64,000 nt of DNA from an uncultured Bacilli bacterium (lineage in GTDB: Bacteria > Bacillota_I > Bacilli_A > RF39 > UBA660): assembly GCA_934122275.1 (NCBI GenBank), contig CAKOWI010000001.1:115275-179274 (forward strand). Reading direction: 5' to 3'. Under the pieces are notes generated by a model, which had not been told where the DNA came from, searched no databases, and saw nothing but the letters and a program-made list of their open reading frames with translations. Below are positions 17,387-25,763 of this stretch, piece after piece; position 1 is the stretch's first letter, and each line of letters starts with the position of its first letter. Position numbers and translations under genes: made by a program.

Positions 17387-17457
17387 ATTTATACATTATT
17401 TACAGAAAAATTGTTAGTTATGAAGTATAAAAGTCCAACATAAATTGGACTTATTTG

Positions 17458-19215
17458 TCAAAATGGTCGTCTTATAGGTTTTGGTTTGTTTAATATACTT
17501 TTACCCAGAATAATTTCACTAGCATATAAAGCGGTTCCATCTGGACCATCATCAAATTTATTAGGATAATCAAAAGAATATTTAGTAATGTTATCCATCA
17601 ATCTACCTAAATCAGTATTTGGTTTAACGACGGATTTGTCTTTGAAAATTATTAATGTTAAAATTGGCCACAAATTATCTTTAATTCTGGTTTCCTTTTT
17701 TACAGTATTATACTTTTCAAGAATTTTACACCAATAAACCCCTCGTGCCTTTAATCTATCATCTAACAATGTCTTTAGTGACTCATCAGTATTATTTTCT
17801 ATTACAAGTGTTGTTATTCTATGTAAAATAATTTTTTCAATAATATCATCGTATAATGATTGCATAGGTTTTTTACTAAAAATAGCATCCCAAAGATAGT
17901 GTTTACCATGACCATCTGGTTTACAAATAAACATATTAAGATTATCTTTTCCTTTTCTTTTGGTATCAATTACTGCCATACAATAAGGTGCTAAATCATC
18001 AGGTGGTTCAATGTATGTTTGTAAACATTCCCATGCCAATTCTCTTCCAGTAGGCGCAATAGGATTTTGTTGATATACACAACTAAATAAAAATGGATCT
18101 GTATTTTGTTCAATTTGTTCTGCTATTTGTTGTGGATATACTTCACTACAAGTTGTTTTATGATTTTCATCAAGCATTGGTACACGAATTACTATTGTTG
18201 ATTTATCTTCACTTTCCATAACATAAGGATTATCAGTTGGTTGTAATGTCGATATTTTATTTCTATCTTCAATAATTCTATTTAAAATATCCTCCGGTGT
18301 CCATTGAGTACCAACAAATATAAATTTACATTTTACACCATCACGCCTGTTCCACCATTCGGTATTCCACTTATCATATATTCCCCTATGAACACTTTCA
18401 CTATTCGCTTCTTCTGCTCCCTTTGTCATATCATCAAATATAATTGCAAATGAAGCTCTTTCTCCAGTAGTTGAACCGTTACGAGTTCTTGCTATGTGAT
18501 TTGACTTAGGAACATTAGCATTTTTTATTTTCCAATCTGATTCTCTTTCTACTTCAAATGGTTTCCCATTATATAATTTGAACAAAGGAAATACCTCAGC
18601 AAATTCAGGGCTAGATATTATTCCCTTAACAGTTCTACTAAAACCTAAAACCAATTCATCAGAATAAGACATTCTTATTACTGAATTATTGATACTTATA
18701 CCATAACCCCATGCGGTAAATAATGTTGCTAAATAAGATTTACCCATTGATGGTGGATAAGATACTACTAGGTATTGTAGTCTATCATCAAATGCTATTC
18801 TATTTAAAGCATCCACATATGGTTTTAATACGTTTCTACGATTTGCTAATACTTTTCGTGGCATATTCCATTCAATATAATCAGCAAAGCATTCAAAATC
18901 TCTTCTTGCACAAAAACAATAGGCTCTTTTATAATAATCAAAAAAGAGAGCCATATTTTCAATGTTGCTCCCTTCAATTAATTTATGTAATATTGGAATT
19001 AGTTTAGTTTTTGCTACTTTAACACTACCTAATTCATCTTGTTTATACATTTCTTCAAGAATACTCAAAGCACTATTACACCATTCTAATTTATCATGTT
19101 CTTTCATTCTTGATGATTTAAGAACATTTAATATATCTGTAAAAGTGCTTTCAAGTGTTGTTTCTTGCTTTTTTATTTGGATCTTATCACCTACACGAAT
19201 TTTTTTATTTTCCAT
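17458..19215 (-). CDS. Phage terminase large subunit
   Basis: 585 residues. ATPase domain with Walker A-like YPPSMGKSYL, Walker B FAIIFDDM followed by adenine/coupling motif VGTQWTPEDIL. The C-terminal RNase H-like nuclease has MAVIDTKRKGKDN (first Asp), TTLVIENN (Glu) and DDGPDG (late Asp). It packages phage DNA into proheads with the portal. The gene is intact and overlaps the end of an HNH endonuclease gene by 11 bases. Confidence 0.9.
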   Translation of the reverse strand: MENKKIRVGDKIQIKKQETTLESTFTDILNVLKSSRMKEHDKLEWCNSALSILEEMYKQDELGSVKVAKTKLIPILHKLIEGSNIENMALFFDYYKRAYCFCARRDFECFADYIEWNMPRKVLANRRNVLKPYVDALNRIAFDDRLQYLVVSYPPSMGKSYLATLFTAWGYGISINNSVIRMSYSDELVLGFSRTVKGIISSPEFAEVFPLFKLYNGKPFEVERESDWKIKNANVPKSNHIARTRNGSTTGERASFAIIFDDMTKGAEEANSESVHRGIYDKWNTEWWNRRDGVKCKFIFVGTQWTPEDILNRIIEDRNKISTLQPTDNPYVMESEDKSTIVIRVPMLDENHKTTCSEVYPQQIAEQIEQNTDPFLFSCVYQQNPIAPTGRELAWECLQTYIEPPDDLAPYCMAVIDTKRKGKDNLNMFICKPDGHGKHYLWDAIFSKKPMQSLYDDIIEKIILHRITTLVIENNTDESLKTLLDDRLKARGVYWCKILEKYNTVKKETRIKDNLWPILTLIIFKDKSVVKPNTDLGRLMDNITKYSFDYPNKFDDGPDGTALYASEIILGKSILNKPKPIRRPF

Positions 19216-19783
19216 AATCTACCTCACTAGTAAATTTCCAAACAAATCCGTGTGATTTTTTCGTTTTTTTGTTACAACAACAACTTATACCTGGACCTTG
19301 AATTCCTAATTCTTTAGTAATGTCAACAATGCTATTCCAAGTTTTGATAAAGTTTCCTTCTAAGTCATATTGATTAACTTTTTTGGCAAAGTATGAATCA
19401 GCACCTCTTTTGCCTTTCCACACAGGTTTCCATAATCCTGTCATATAAGCATGTTTACCATTTTCACTAGGTGTAACCCATTCTAAATTGTTAACATTAT
19501 TATTTAGCTTATTTCCATCTACATGATTTACTTGTGGTTTGTTTCCGGAATTAGGTATAAATGCTTGTGCTACTAATCGATGAATTAAAAATTCATGACC
19601 TTTCCCTAAACAAACACTGTAATAGTGTTTTCTACCATCAATTCTTGGTCTCAATATTCTTTCTTTTACGGTTCTAAATCCATATCTATGTGCTACTTTT
19701 TTTGTCAAACTTTTCACTCTACCCATATTAGACACTTCATATAATCCCTCATATCCAATAATAGGCTTCCAAATTTCTATCAT
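19205..19783 (-). CDS. Free-standing HNH homing endonuclease (NUMOD4-HNH-NUMOD1)
   Basis: 192 residues: NUMOD4 (EIWKPIIGYEGLYEVSNMGRVKS), HNH (IHRLVAQAFIPN, VNHVDGNKLNNNVNNLEW), C-terminal VNQYDLEGNFIKTW and SCCCNKKTKKSHGFVWKF. Same family as the intron-encoded enzyme, but here the adjacent terminase gene is uninterrupted, so it is probably free-standing and homes with the terminase region. Leader hairpin E5 lies just before its ATG, so it is controlled like a late structural gene. Confidence 0.88.
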   Translation of the reverse strand: MIEIWKPIIGYEGLYEVSNMGRVKSLTKKVAHRYGFRTVKERILRPRIDGRKHYYSVCLGKGHEFLIHRLVAQAFIPNSGNKPQVNHVDGNKLNNNVNNLEWVTPSENGKHAYMTGLWKPVWKGKRGADSYFAKKVNQYDLEGNFIKTWNSIVDITKELGIQGPGISCCCNKKTKKSHGFVWKFTSEVDYGK

Positions 19784-19788
19784 CTAAT

Positions 19789-19824
19789 CACTCTCTCTTT
19801 ATATTTCCCATAGAGAGTGCCACA
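19789..19824 (-). promoter_or_regulatory. Late-gene leader hairpin element E5
   Basis: Minus strand: GTGTGGCACT overlaps stem CACTCTCT/AGAGAGTG with loop ATGGGAAATATAA; the 3' arm GAGAGTGA is itself the likely ribosome site for the HNH gene at 19783, so pairing would hide it. Confidence 0.55.
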
Positions 19825-19834
19825 CTATTTTATA

Positions 19835-20686
19835 TTATTTTAAATTAAACATTTTTAAGATATCATCACCAGCATATGTTGTTGGTAATTTACCATCCCA
19901 CTTTTCAATGAATTGTTTCATTAATACTTCATCAGTTACATTTTGTTTTAATAATTCGTTTGCTTTATTTGTTGCTTCTGCTTCTACAACTTTTTTCTCA
20001 GCTTCAACTTTAGCTTGCTCTAATTCTTGTTGTGCTTTTAATACATTTTGTTCTGCTACTGCTTTCTGCTCTATTGCTTGATTATATGCTTCACTAAAAT
20101 CAAAATTATTAATTGCAACAGACACACTGTTAATACCGTAGATTTTGATTCTTTCATTTAAGGTATTATTTATGTCTAATGATATTTCACTTCTTTTTGT
20201 TACTAATTCTTCTGATGTATATTTAGATATAACACCTTTAATAGTTTCCTGAATTGCAGGTTCTAATATTGTGTTTTTGTAATTAGTTCCTACTTTTTTA
20301 TATAAATCTGTTACCTTAGTTCCATCAATTTGATAATTAATAGAAACTTTAATATTATTAACTATTTGCATATCCTTAGTTGATGTATTTAATAAATCTT
20401 TGTTTTCATACTTTTGTACTTTAATATTTATTCTTTCTATTTTATCGATTGGCGTTTTAAAAACCATTCCTTCATTTGTTGTACTACCAACTATTTTACC
20501 AAATCTTGTTTTAACCCCAATTTCTCCTGTTTGTATTATTGAAAAACAACCAAATAGTATTATTAATAAACCACTTAGGCCAAATAACATTCTAGGTCTT
20601 ATTTTTATTTTTCCCTCTTCTTGATCATATCCTAGCAATAAAGCTATTACTACTGTTAAAATTATACTAATTATTATTAAAAACAT
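19835..20686 (-). CDS. SPFH/prohibitin-like membrane protein
   Basis: 283 residues. Two N-terminal membrane segments (FLIIISIILTVVIALLLGY; MLFGLSGLLIILFGCFSI) precede an SPFH domain (TGEIGVKTRFGKIVGSTTNEGMVFKTPIDKIERI). A long Ala/Glu/Lys coiled coil follows (QKAVAEQNVLKAQQELEQAK), as in prohibitins/stomatins that form membrane rings. Unusual cargo for a siphophage; effects on membrane integrity, lysis timing or superinfection are possible but not shown. It starts the gene run just upstream of the late module. Confidence 0.85.
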   Translation of the reverse strand: MFLIIISIILTVVIALLLGYDQEEGKIKIRPRMLFGLSGLLIILFGCFSIIQTGEIGVKTRFGKIVGSTTNEGMVFKTPIDKIERINIKVQKYENKDLLNTSTKDMQIVNNIKVSINYQIDGTKVTDLYKKVGTNYKNTILEPAIQETIKGVISKYTSEELVTKRSEISLDINNTLNERIKIYGINSVSVAINNFDFSEAYNQAIEQKAVAEQNVLKAQQELEQAKVEAEKKVVEAEATNKANELLKQNVTDEVLMKQFIEKWDGKLPTTYAGDDILKMFNLK

Positions 20687-20695
20687 ATTGTCCCC

Positions 20696-21130
20696 CTATT
20701 CCTTTGGCATTTCTATAAATACATTAGCACCATTTTCTAAACATTTAAAAATGTGCTTATCTAATTCTTTTTTTACTTCTAATGTTCTTTTGTTAGTAGG
20801 ATATTTAGCTACTACAATATTGTTATCAGTTACAATTACATTTTCTAGTTCTTTATCTTCAAAATAATCCTTACCAACACCTAATTTAGTTGTAATTAAT
20901 TCTACTAATTTTGGTTTAGGTTGTTCTTGATTCTCTAATACTCTTTTAATATTATCTCTATAACTATTACCTACTAAAGCGATAAGTTCATCACTTGTCA
21001 TTTTCTTTTCTTCTAATAGTGATTTTAATTCATCACCTATAATTGTTTTGGGGTTCCTTTGCCCTATTCCTAAAAATTTTACCATTCCTGTAAATTTTTC
21101 ATCTTGACTTATAATTAACATATTATTCAT
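20696..21130 (-). CDS. Phage HTH-type protein, unknown role
   Basis: 144 residues. Residues about 30-90 (GDELKSLLEEKKMTSDELIALVGNSYRDNIKRVLENQEQPKPKLVELITTKLGVG) look like an XRE-type helix-turn-helix; the C-terminal part has VTDNNIVVAKYPTNKRT. Probably a DNA-binding regulator. Overlaps the upstream lipoprotein gene by 8 bases. Confidence 0.55.
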   Translation of the reverse strand: MNNMLIISQDEKFTGMVKFLGIGQRNPKTIIGDELKSLLEEKKMTSDELIALVGNSYRDNIKRVLENQEQPKPKLVELITTKLGVGKDYFEDKELENVIVTDNNIVVAKYPTNKRTLEVKKELDKHIFKCLENGANVFIEMPKE

Positions 21131-21476
21131 TTTCTATTCCTTCTTTCTCTACAATTTCTTTATACTCATTAATATTTTGATATTCACTAAAATAACTCCA
21201 ACGATAACCACTAATGCTTAATTCATATTTTTTTCCAATTTCTAAATTGCCATATATATCCGCACTATTGAATTTACCTTTCAAAAGCAAATCAGATATT
21301 TTATAAGTTGTTCCACCGCAATTTACTAAATATAATTCATCATCATCGCCACTAGGTCTTTTTATCCATTTATCTTTAACTACACATTGTACTGTTTGTT
21401 CATTCATATAATCTGTACAACCTGTTAAACAAAACGCCATCATAGCTATAACTAACATCATTACTACCTTTTTCAT
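21123..21476 (-). CDS. Small phage lipoprotein
   Basis: 117 residues with signal peptide MKKVVMMLVIAMMAFCLTGC: basic start, hydrophobic core and lipobox LTGC. The mature part is short, with VVKDKWIKRPSGDDDELYLV, resembling small lipoproteins that occur in Firmicute prophages. Likely anchored outside the cytoplasmic membrane; superinfection exclusion is a possibility only. Confidence 0.7.
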   Translation of the reverse strand: MKKVVMMLVIAMMAFCLTGCTDYMNEQTVQCVVKDKWIKRPSGDDDELYLVNCGGTTYKISDLLLKGKFNSADIYGNLEIGKKYELSISGYRWSYFSEYQNINEYKEIVEKEGIENE

Positions 21477-21703
21477 TTTAATTCCTGCTTTCCTAAGTTT
21501 ATAACTGTTGTTTCATTAACATCATTTTTTCTTACATTATAGTCAGAGCTAACATTCATAATAACCACTTCACCTGGTCTAAATTGAAAAGTAATATCTA
21601 AATGACAATTACCTTTATCAAACAGTTCCATTAAACCTTCTTTGCAATTATCTAATGTATCCTTGCAAGCATCCAACATATAATTAAATTCTTCTTTTTT
21701 CAT
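21473..21703 (-). CDS. Small phage protein, unknown function
   Basis: 76 residues (MKKEEFNYMLDACKDTLDNCKEGLMELF), helical N-terminus and beta C-terminus. Overlaps the lipoprotein start by 4 bases (ATGA). No family recognised. Confidence 0.6.
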   Translation of the reverse strand: MKKEEFNYMLDACKDTLDNCKEGLMELFDKGNCHLDITFQFRPGEVVIMNVSSDYNVRKNDVNETTVINLGKQELK

Positions 21704-21705
21704 AT

Positions 21706-21900
21706 TTATTTACCACCAAATATTTCTTTCAGTAATCCAAACACTAAAGCACATACTAATCCATGCCAAAATGTCCATACAAATTTTATACCAAATGCCC
21801 ATATTATTAAATTACCTAATCCCCAAAATATAAGGGCTGATAAACTTAATAAAATGGCAATCGTTAATATCGTTCCTAATCCAATTAATAAATATTTCAT
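21706..21900 (-). CDS. Small two-helix membrane protein
   Basis: 64 residues almost filled by two hydrophobic segments (YLLIGLGTILTIAILLSLSALIFWGL and an aromatic-rich second helix FVWTFWHGLVCALVFGLL). Possibly holin-like or an exclusion protein; unassigned. Confidence 0.6.
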   Translation of the reverse strand: MKYLLIGLGTILTIAILLSLSALIFWGLGNLIIWAFGIKFVWTFWHGLVCALVFGLLKEIFGGK

Positions 21901-22524
21901 CTATTCACCTCTATCAAAATGTTCTTTTAATTGACCATTTTTCATTCTTACATATTTGCTTATTATATTTTTATAATTAATTACAAATCCTTCAACATTT
22001 CTGTTAACTTTGTTTGTATATTTCTCATAAATACTATCTAGTTGTTCTTTATTTGGCAAATTAATCAATTCTGTAACTTCTGGTACTATTCCAATAAAAT
22101 TAGGCATTTCTTGACTTACAAATGGATATATAAATAATTCATGGTCATAAATTAAATTATATAAATTATAATCATCATCTATATTTGCTTTTGCAAACAT
22201 ATACCATCTTTTATCAAATTCATCAACATTATATTTTAGACAACCCATTCCTATCCATTCACCACAAATTGCACTATTATTATGTAACTCAGTTTCTAAT
22301 ATATCTTTATTGTCTAATAGCCATTGGTACAATCCTTTATATAACATTCCTTTTTGCTCTTCAATTTCATCAATGCAAATAATATTATTCCTTTGTGCAA
22401 AGTATAATTTGTCATCTTTCTTAAAAAATACTAAATTACTACCATCTATCTTTTCAGTAAGATAAACTTTATCACCTTTGCAACTAACTCTTTTTGTCTT
22501 TGGATAAATTTCTTTTTTTATCAT
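21901..22524 (-). CDS. RNA ligase-like nucleotidyltransferase
   Basis: 207 residues with the ordered covalent nucleotidyltransferase motifs: motif I TEKIDGSN (nucleophile Lys in KxDG, about residue 24), motif III-like KRWYMFAKANI, motif IV NVEGFVI (about 182) and motif V KYVRMK (about 193). This is a compact RNA ligase of the Rnl2/RNA_ligase type with little C-terminal extension. Known phage RNA ligases repair RNA such as tRNAs cut by host anticodon nucleases. The phage also encodes several tRNAs and a large non-coding RNA, possible substrates. Overlaps the next gene by 4 bases. Confidence 0.8.
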   Translation of the reverse strand: MIKKEIYPKTKRVSCKGDKVYLTEKIDGSNLVFFKKDDKLYFAQRNNIICIDEIEEQKGMLYKGLYQWLLDNKDILETELHNNSAICGEWIGMGCLKYNVDEFDKRWYMFAKANIDDDYNLYNLIYDHELFIYPFVSQEMPNFIGIVPEVTELINLPNKEQLDSIYEKYTNKVNRNVEGFVINYKNIISKYVRMKNGQLKEHFDRGE

Positions 22525-22820
22525 TTAATTTCACCTACTTTTTTCATTATTTCTTTTAATTCTCTTTGTCCCTCTTTTGAAGATGGTTGAGATACCATGT
22601 TTACTAATACACCTTGTTGCAAACCTAATGCTTTTTCATATTTAACAAGAACTTTAGGCCTGAAAGACCATTGCCCATGAAAATAATTTGATATATTTTG
22701 AGGGGTTGTCCTACTTTCACCAAGTTGTTCCTCTATTTTATTTAATTCTTGGCATAATTTAGCATTAGTCCATTTTTTCTTATGAAGAATCATTTGTATA
22801 TAATCAGATACATTTATCAT
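22521..22820 (-). CDS. Phage HTH domain protein
   Basis: 99 residues (YIQMILHKKKWTNAKLCQELNKIEEQLGESRTTPQNISNYFHGQWSFRPKVLVKYEKALGL). Reads as an XRE-like helix-turn-helix with an insertion. Likely a regulator or DNA-binding accessory protein. Confidence 0.6.
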   Translation of the reverse strand: MINVSDYIQMILHKKKWTNAKLCQELNKIEEQLGESRTTPQNISNYFHGQWSFRPKVLVKYEKALGLQQGVLVNMVSQPSSKEGQRELKEIMKKVGEIK

Positions 22821-22834
22821 TTTTTACCTCTTTA

Positions 22835-23002
22835 TTAATCATTATCTTCATACTTGCACTTTCTCTTTTTATTACCGAAAGTTCTGTTTTCCTCACACCA
22901 TTTACAAGAACCATGATTACGGCAACTTTTATCTATTGCCTTTGCTTTCCTATATGGTTTTCTTTTTTCTTTTCCATACTTGATTGCTTTATCTAAACTC
23001 AT
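22835..23002 (-). CDS. Small basic Cys-rich phage protein
   Basis: 55 residues starting MSLDKAIKYGKEKRKPYRKAKA, then CRNHGSCKWCEENR and a final CKYED. The Cys/His pattern (C-x2-H-x2-C-x2-C) suggests a small zinc-binding element. This 'DKAIxxGKEKRKPYRxxKAxDxxCRNHGSCxWC' type of small protein is common in Firmicute phages, without known function. AATT spacing and good start context (TTATG). Confidence 0.7.
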   Translation of the reverse strand: MSLDKAIKYGKEKRKPYRKAKAIDKSCRNHGSCKWCEENRTFGNKKRKCKYEDND

Positions 23003-23004
23003 AA

Positions 23005-23226
23005 TTAAACCACCATCATATGTTCTATGTTTGCTTCATATTCAACAACAACAATATCATCATTTTTATACTTAACAGGGGCAAATCCTATTCCATATTT
23101 TTTTATGTTATTCGCCATTGCTCTTGCAGAACGAACATCACCATAAACTAAATACTTTCTACCATCACCATTTCTTTTATCAATAAATTGTGATAGTGTT
23201 TTATCATAAATTAAATAAATTTTCAT
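23005..23226 (-). CDS. Small phage protein, unknown function
   Basis: 73 residues (MKIYLIYDKTLSQFIDKRNGDGRKYLVYGDVRSARAMA), beta-alpha type, overlapping the preceding gene's stop by 4 bases. No family recognised. Confidence 0.55.
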   Translation of the reverse strand: MKIYLIYDKTLSQFIDKRNGDGRKYLVYGDVRSARAMANNIKKYGIGFAPVKYKNDDIVVVEYEANIEHMMVV

Positions 23227-23450
23227 TCTTCCACCTTCTTTATTATTTGAATTGTCCTAGCTCGTCCATTTTGAGTTTTTATATATCCTTTATCTTCTAA
23301 AATAAGCAATTTCTTAAATACTGTATTAACATCACAGTTTAATATATTGGCAAGTTCTCTTACAGTGGGAGATATTTTATAGGTATTTATATACCACTCA
23401 ATTGCTTCCAATAACATTTTTTGTTTAATGCTTAATTTATTCTCCGACAT
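23223..23450 (-). CDS. LexA N-terminal-like winged-helix protein
   Basis: 75 residues from ATG 23450, which has GGAGAGAG upstream (the longer frame starts inside the previous gene). LSIKQKMLLEAIEWYINTYKISPTVRELANILNCDVNTVFKKLLILEDKGYI matches the LexA DNA-binding domain, but the peptidase domain is absent. It could compete with or mimic LexA operators, or regulate this operon. Confidence 0.75.
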   Translation of the reverse strand: MSENKLSIKQKMLLEAIEWYINTYKISPTVRELANILNCDVNTVFKKLLILEDKGYIKTQNGRARTIQIIKKVEE

Positions 23451-23751
23451 AACTCTCTCCACAAGCATTACAGATATATTTTCCATCATCTATTTTGCTG
23501 AATACGTTTCCACCACATTTACATTTAAAATTTTTGCCATCTATCTGTATTAAAACAGCATTATCAACAATTTTTTCCTGTTGTGTTTCATTTAATGAGC
23601 ATATAAATTTTTTAGTGTTATCTAAATTCATAACCGATAAATACATTTCTATTAAAAATCGTTTGCTTTTCCAATCGGCAGTAAATTCGGTAACCAATAA
23701 ATTTTCAAAATCACTTAATATTGCTTGTCTTAATTTATTTTCATTTATCAT
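23437..23751 (-). CDS. Phage protein with C-terminal zinc ribbon
   Basis: 104 residues; helical N-terminal part and a C-terminal CKCGGNVFSKIDDGKYICNACG zinc-ribbon pattern (CxC and CxxC). Unknown function, likely nucleic-acid binding. Confidence 0.6.
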   Translation of the reverse strand: MINENKLRQAILSDFENLLVTEFTADWKSKRFLIEMYLSVMNLDNTKKFICSLNETQQEKIVDNAVLIQIDGKNFKCKCGGNVFSKIDDGKYICNACGESYVGE

Positions 23752-24000
23752 TTAATCACCCCAATCATCATTTATACAACAATCTTTCACATCATCTTGT
23801 ATTGAAAGAAAATCTTTTAAATATTTGCAATATTCCATTCTACAATTATATTCTTTATTAAATCTATAACAATGAAATGGACAATGCTTTACTTTATAAC
23901 CACCATATGGATATTTCTTACTAGGTTTAATTGGTTTTTTAGGAGTATAACAATATGGTGTATTTTTAGGAATGATTAATTTTGCTATTAAATCTTTCAT
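23752..24000 (-). CDS. Cys/His-rich small phage protein
   Basis: 82 residues, 'VKHCPFHCYRFNKEYNCRMEYCKYL' plus DDVKDCC near the end, a likely zinc site. Flanked by short intergenic gaps within the small-gene operon. Unassigned. Confidence 0.55.
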   Translation of the reverse strand: MKDLIAKLIIPKNTPYCYTPKKPIKPSKKYPYGGYKVKHCPFHCYRFNKEYNCRMEYCKYLKDFLSIQDDVKDCCINDDWGD

Positions 24001-24004
24001 TTAA

Positions 24005-24316
24005 TCACTCCTTTGGCATTTCATAGGTTGATATTGTTTTTAATGCTTTACTAATTTCCTTTTCTGTATATCCTTCAATTTCTAAACTTTTTTTAAATGC
24101 ATTTATATCGGCATTAAATAACTTGTTTATATAAATTATATTTTGTATTTCATCTAATACTTCTAATGCTCTTGTTTTCGATTTATATATTCCTAATTCA
24201 GTTTTATAATCATCGGCATAATTGCATATTCTTTTATCCCCATAATTTGAATCAAGAAATACATTATCTACTTTTTGTAATATTCTTTTATCTTGACTTC
24301 TAATCCATAATTCCAT
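24005..24316 (-). CDS. Phage protein with beta-rich start and helical tail
   Basis: 103 residues: MELWIRSQDKRILQKVDNVFLD, then KTELGIYKSKTRALEVLDEIQNII, a pattern frequent in small Firmicute phage proteins. The C-terminal IEGYTEKEISKALKTIS is helical. Function unknown. Confidence 0.6.
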   Translation of the reverse strand: MELWIRSQDKRILQKVDNVFLDSNYGDKRICNYADDYKTELGIYKSKTRALEVLDEIQNIIYINKLFNADINAFKKSLEIEGYTEKEISKALKTISTYEMPKE

Positions 24317-24526
24317 CTATTCCACCTCATTTAACAACCAAAGCAAAGTCTCAATTTCTGTTCTCTGCTTACATGTTGAATTTTTCTTTAAATATTCTAT
24401 TCTCTCTCGAATATCTTCTTCATTTTTGATTGATTTATATTTTTGATAAAAGTTATATAGCAATTTATATTGATTGTATACTTCATATAAAGCATACATA
24501 TTGTCTTTTATATTATCTTTATTCAT
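24317..24526 (-). CDS. Small helical phage protein
   Basis: 69 residues from ATG 24526 (AGGTGA upstream), Tyr/Lys-rich helices (MYALYEVYNQYKLLYNFYQKYKSI). No family recognised. Confidence 0.5.
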   Translation of the reverse strand: MNKDNIKDNMYALYEVYNQYKLLYNFYQKYKSIKNEEDIRERIEYLKKNSTCKQRTEIETLLWLLNEVE

Positions 24527-24535
24527 CAATATCAC

Positions 24536-25252
24536 CTAGATAATTTCTTCACCAATTAAAGCATTTCTAATGTTCGTTTCTTCTTGCTTTAATATTTTAT
24601 AGCTATTATCAAATTCTTCTACTGTCATACCATATCTTCCACCAATGTCACATTTTAAATAAATTCTATAATTGCCAATATTTTTTCTAACAAACAAAGT
24701 TAAAGAATCAAACTCTTTGCAAAAAGTACAAGGAACTCTTATTTCTCCTCTTCTTTGAAAATCACATACATCGAATCCAACCTGTTTAATTTTATTTGCA
24801 AATTCAATATAGTCTTTTTTTATTTCATATGATTTTACATATTGTTCATATGTAGCAACTAAATTTTCTAAATATTTTTCTTTTAATTCTTCTAATTTTG
24901 ATTCTAATATTTGCTTTATTTGTTCTAGATTTTCGTCTAGTTCAATAAAACATTTATAAGTAGTTTTATACCCACTCCAAGCATCAGACATATATTCTTT
25001 GTTATTTATTTCATCAAAATATACATCTTGAATTGCTGAAATAAATTGTTTACTACTAACAACGTCTGATATTTCTAGATATTTATCATTTTCATCTAAC
25101 ATTGTTTTTAAATCTTGACTTAATTGAATTTTATAACTTTTATAATCGGTTTTTGTATCCCAATCTCTTTCTTTATTTTCAACAATACAATTTACAAACA
25201 TTTTTTCTACAATTTCTTTAAACATATTTTTGTATTCATCTAAATTCATCAT
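24536..25252 (-). CDS. Phage protein of unknown function
   Basis: 238 residues, N-terminal helices with Trp/Tyr clusters, central coiled coil (LKEKYLENLVATYEQYVKSYEIKK) and a C-terminal beta part (RRGEIRVPCTFCKEFDSLTLFV). GAGGTGG upstream of ATG. Start overlaps the end of the winged-helix gene. Unassigned. Confidence 0.6.
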   Translation of the reverse strand: MMNLDEYKNMFKEIVEKMFVNCIVENKERDWDTKTDYKSYKIQLSQDLKTMLDENDKYLEISDVVSSKQFISAIQDVYFDEINNKEYMSDAWSGYKTTYKCFIELDENLEQIKQILESKLEELKEKYLENLVATYEQYVKSYEIKKDYIEFANKIKQVGFDVCDFQRRGEIRVPCTFCKEFDSLTLFVRKNIGNYRIYLKCDIGGRYGMTVEEFDNSYKILKQEETNIRNALIGEEII

Positions 25253-25746
25253 TATTCTTCCACCTCACTTTTTAAATGGCTAAGCTTAAATTCATTATAA
25301 GTTGATAAATATATTCTTTTACCTCTGCAACATAACCACGGATTCATCATTAAACATTTTTGATTTTTCTTATATGGTACTTTATGAATAATATCATCTG
25401 CTATCAAACCTTTTAATTGTCTTTTAATTGTAGTTTCACTAACTTCACATACCTTTGATAAATCTTTTAATCGAATGATTTTACCATTGTCATAGCAACA
25501 TATATTGTCCATATAACCAATATGGCAAGTTAGATAAGGAAGTATGGAATATTTTTTACAATATTTATCAAATATTTTAGGGTTGATTTTGATAAAATGA
25601 TATTTTATATCGGTAGTATCTTGTAAATATTCTATCGTTCCTTTGCGAAGTATTTTATCACCGTCATCAAGACAAACATAATTGTTCGAATTCTTTATAA
25701 CTTTCAATACTTCGCCATTTTCATCTACCAAATACGATTTTGTCAT
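25252..25746 (-). CDS. Winged-helix replication-type protein (RepL-like)
   Basis: 164 residues. Residues about 85-120 (GKIIRLKDLSKVCEVSETTIKRQLKGLIADDIIHKV) form a winged helix and are followed by MNPWLCCRGKRIYLSTYNEF, which resembles the region after the wing in RepL-type Firmicute replication proteins. Role in replication or in transcription control is inferred. Confidence 0.55.
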   Translation of the reverse strand: MTKSYLVDENGEVLKVIKNSNNYVCLDDGDKILRKGTIEYLQDTTDIKYHFIKINPKIFDKYCKKYSILPYLTCHIGYMDNICCYDNGKIIRLKDLSKVCEVSETTIKRQLKGLIADDIIHKVPYKKNQKCLMMNPWLCCRGKRIYLSTYNEFKLSHLKSEVEE

Positions 25747-25763
25747 TAATTATTTATCTCCGT

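Noticed and set aside
19205..19215. Intron in the terminase gene next to the HNH gene
   Set aside because: The terminase frame is continuous with all motifs and a normal start, and no group I core is seen around the HNH gene.
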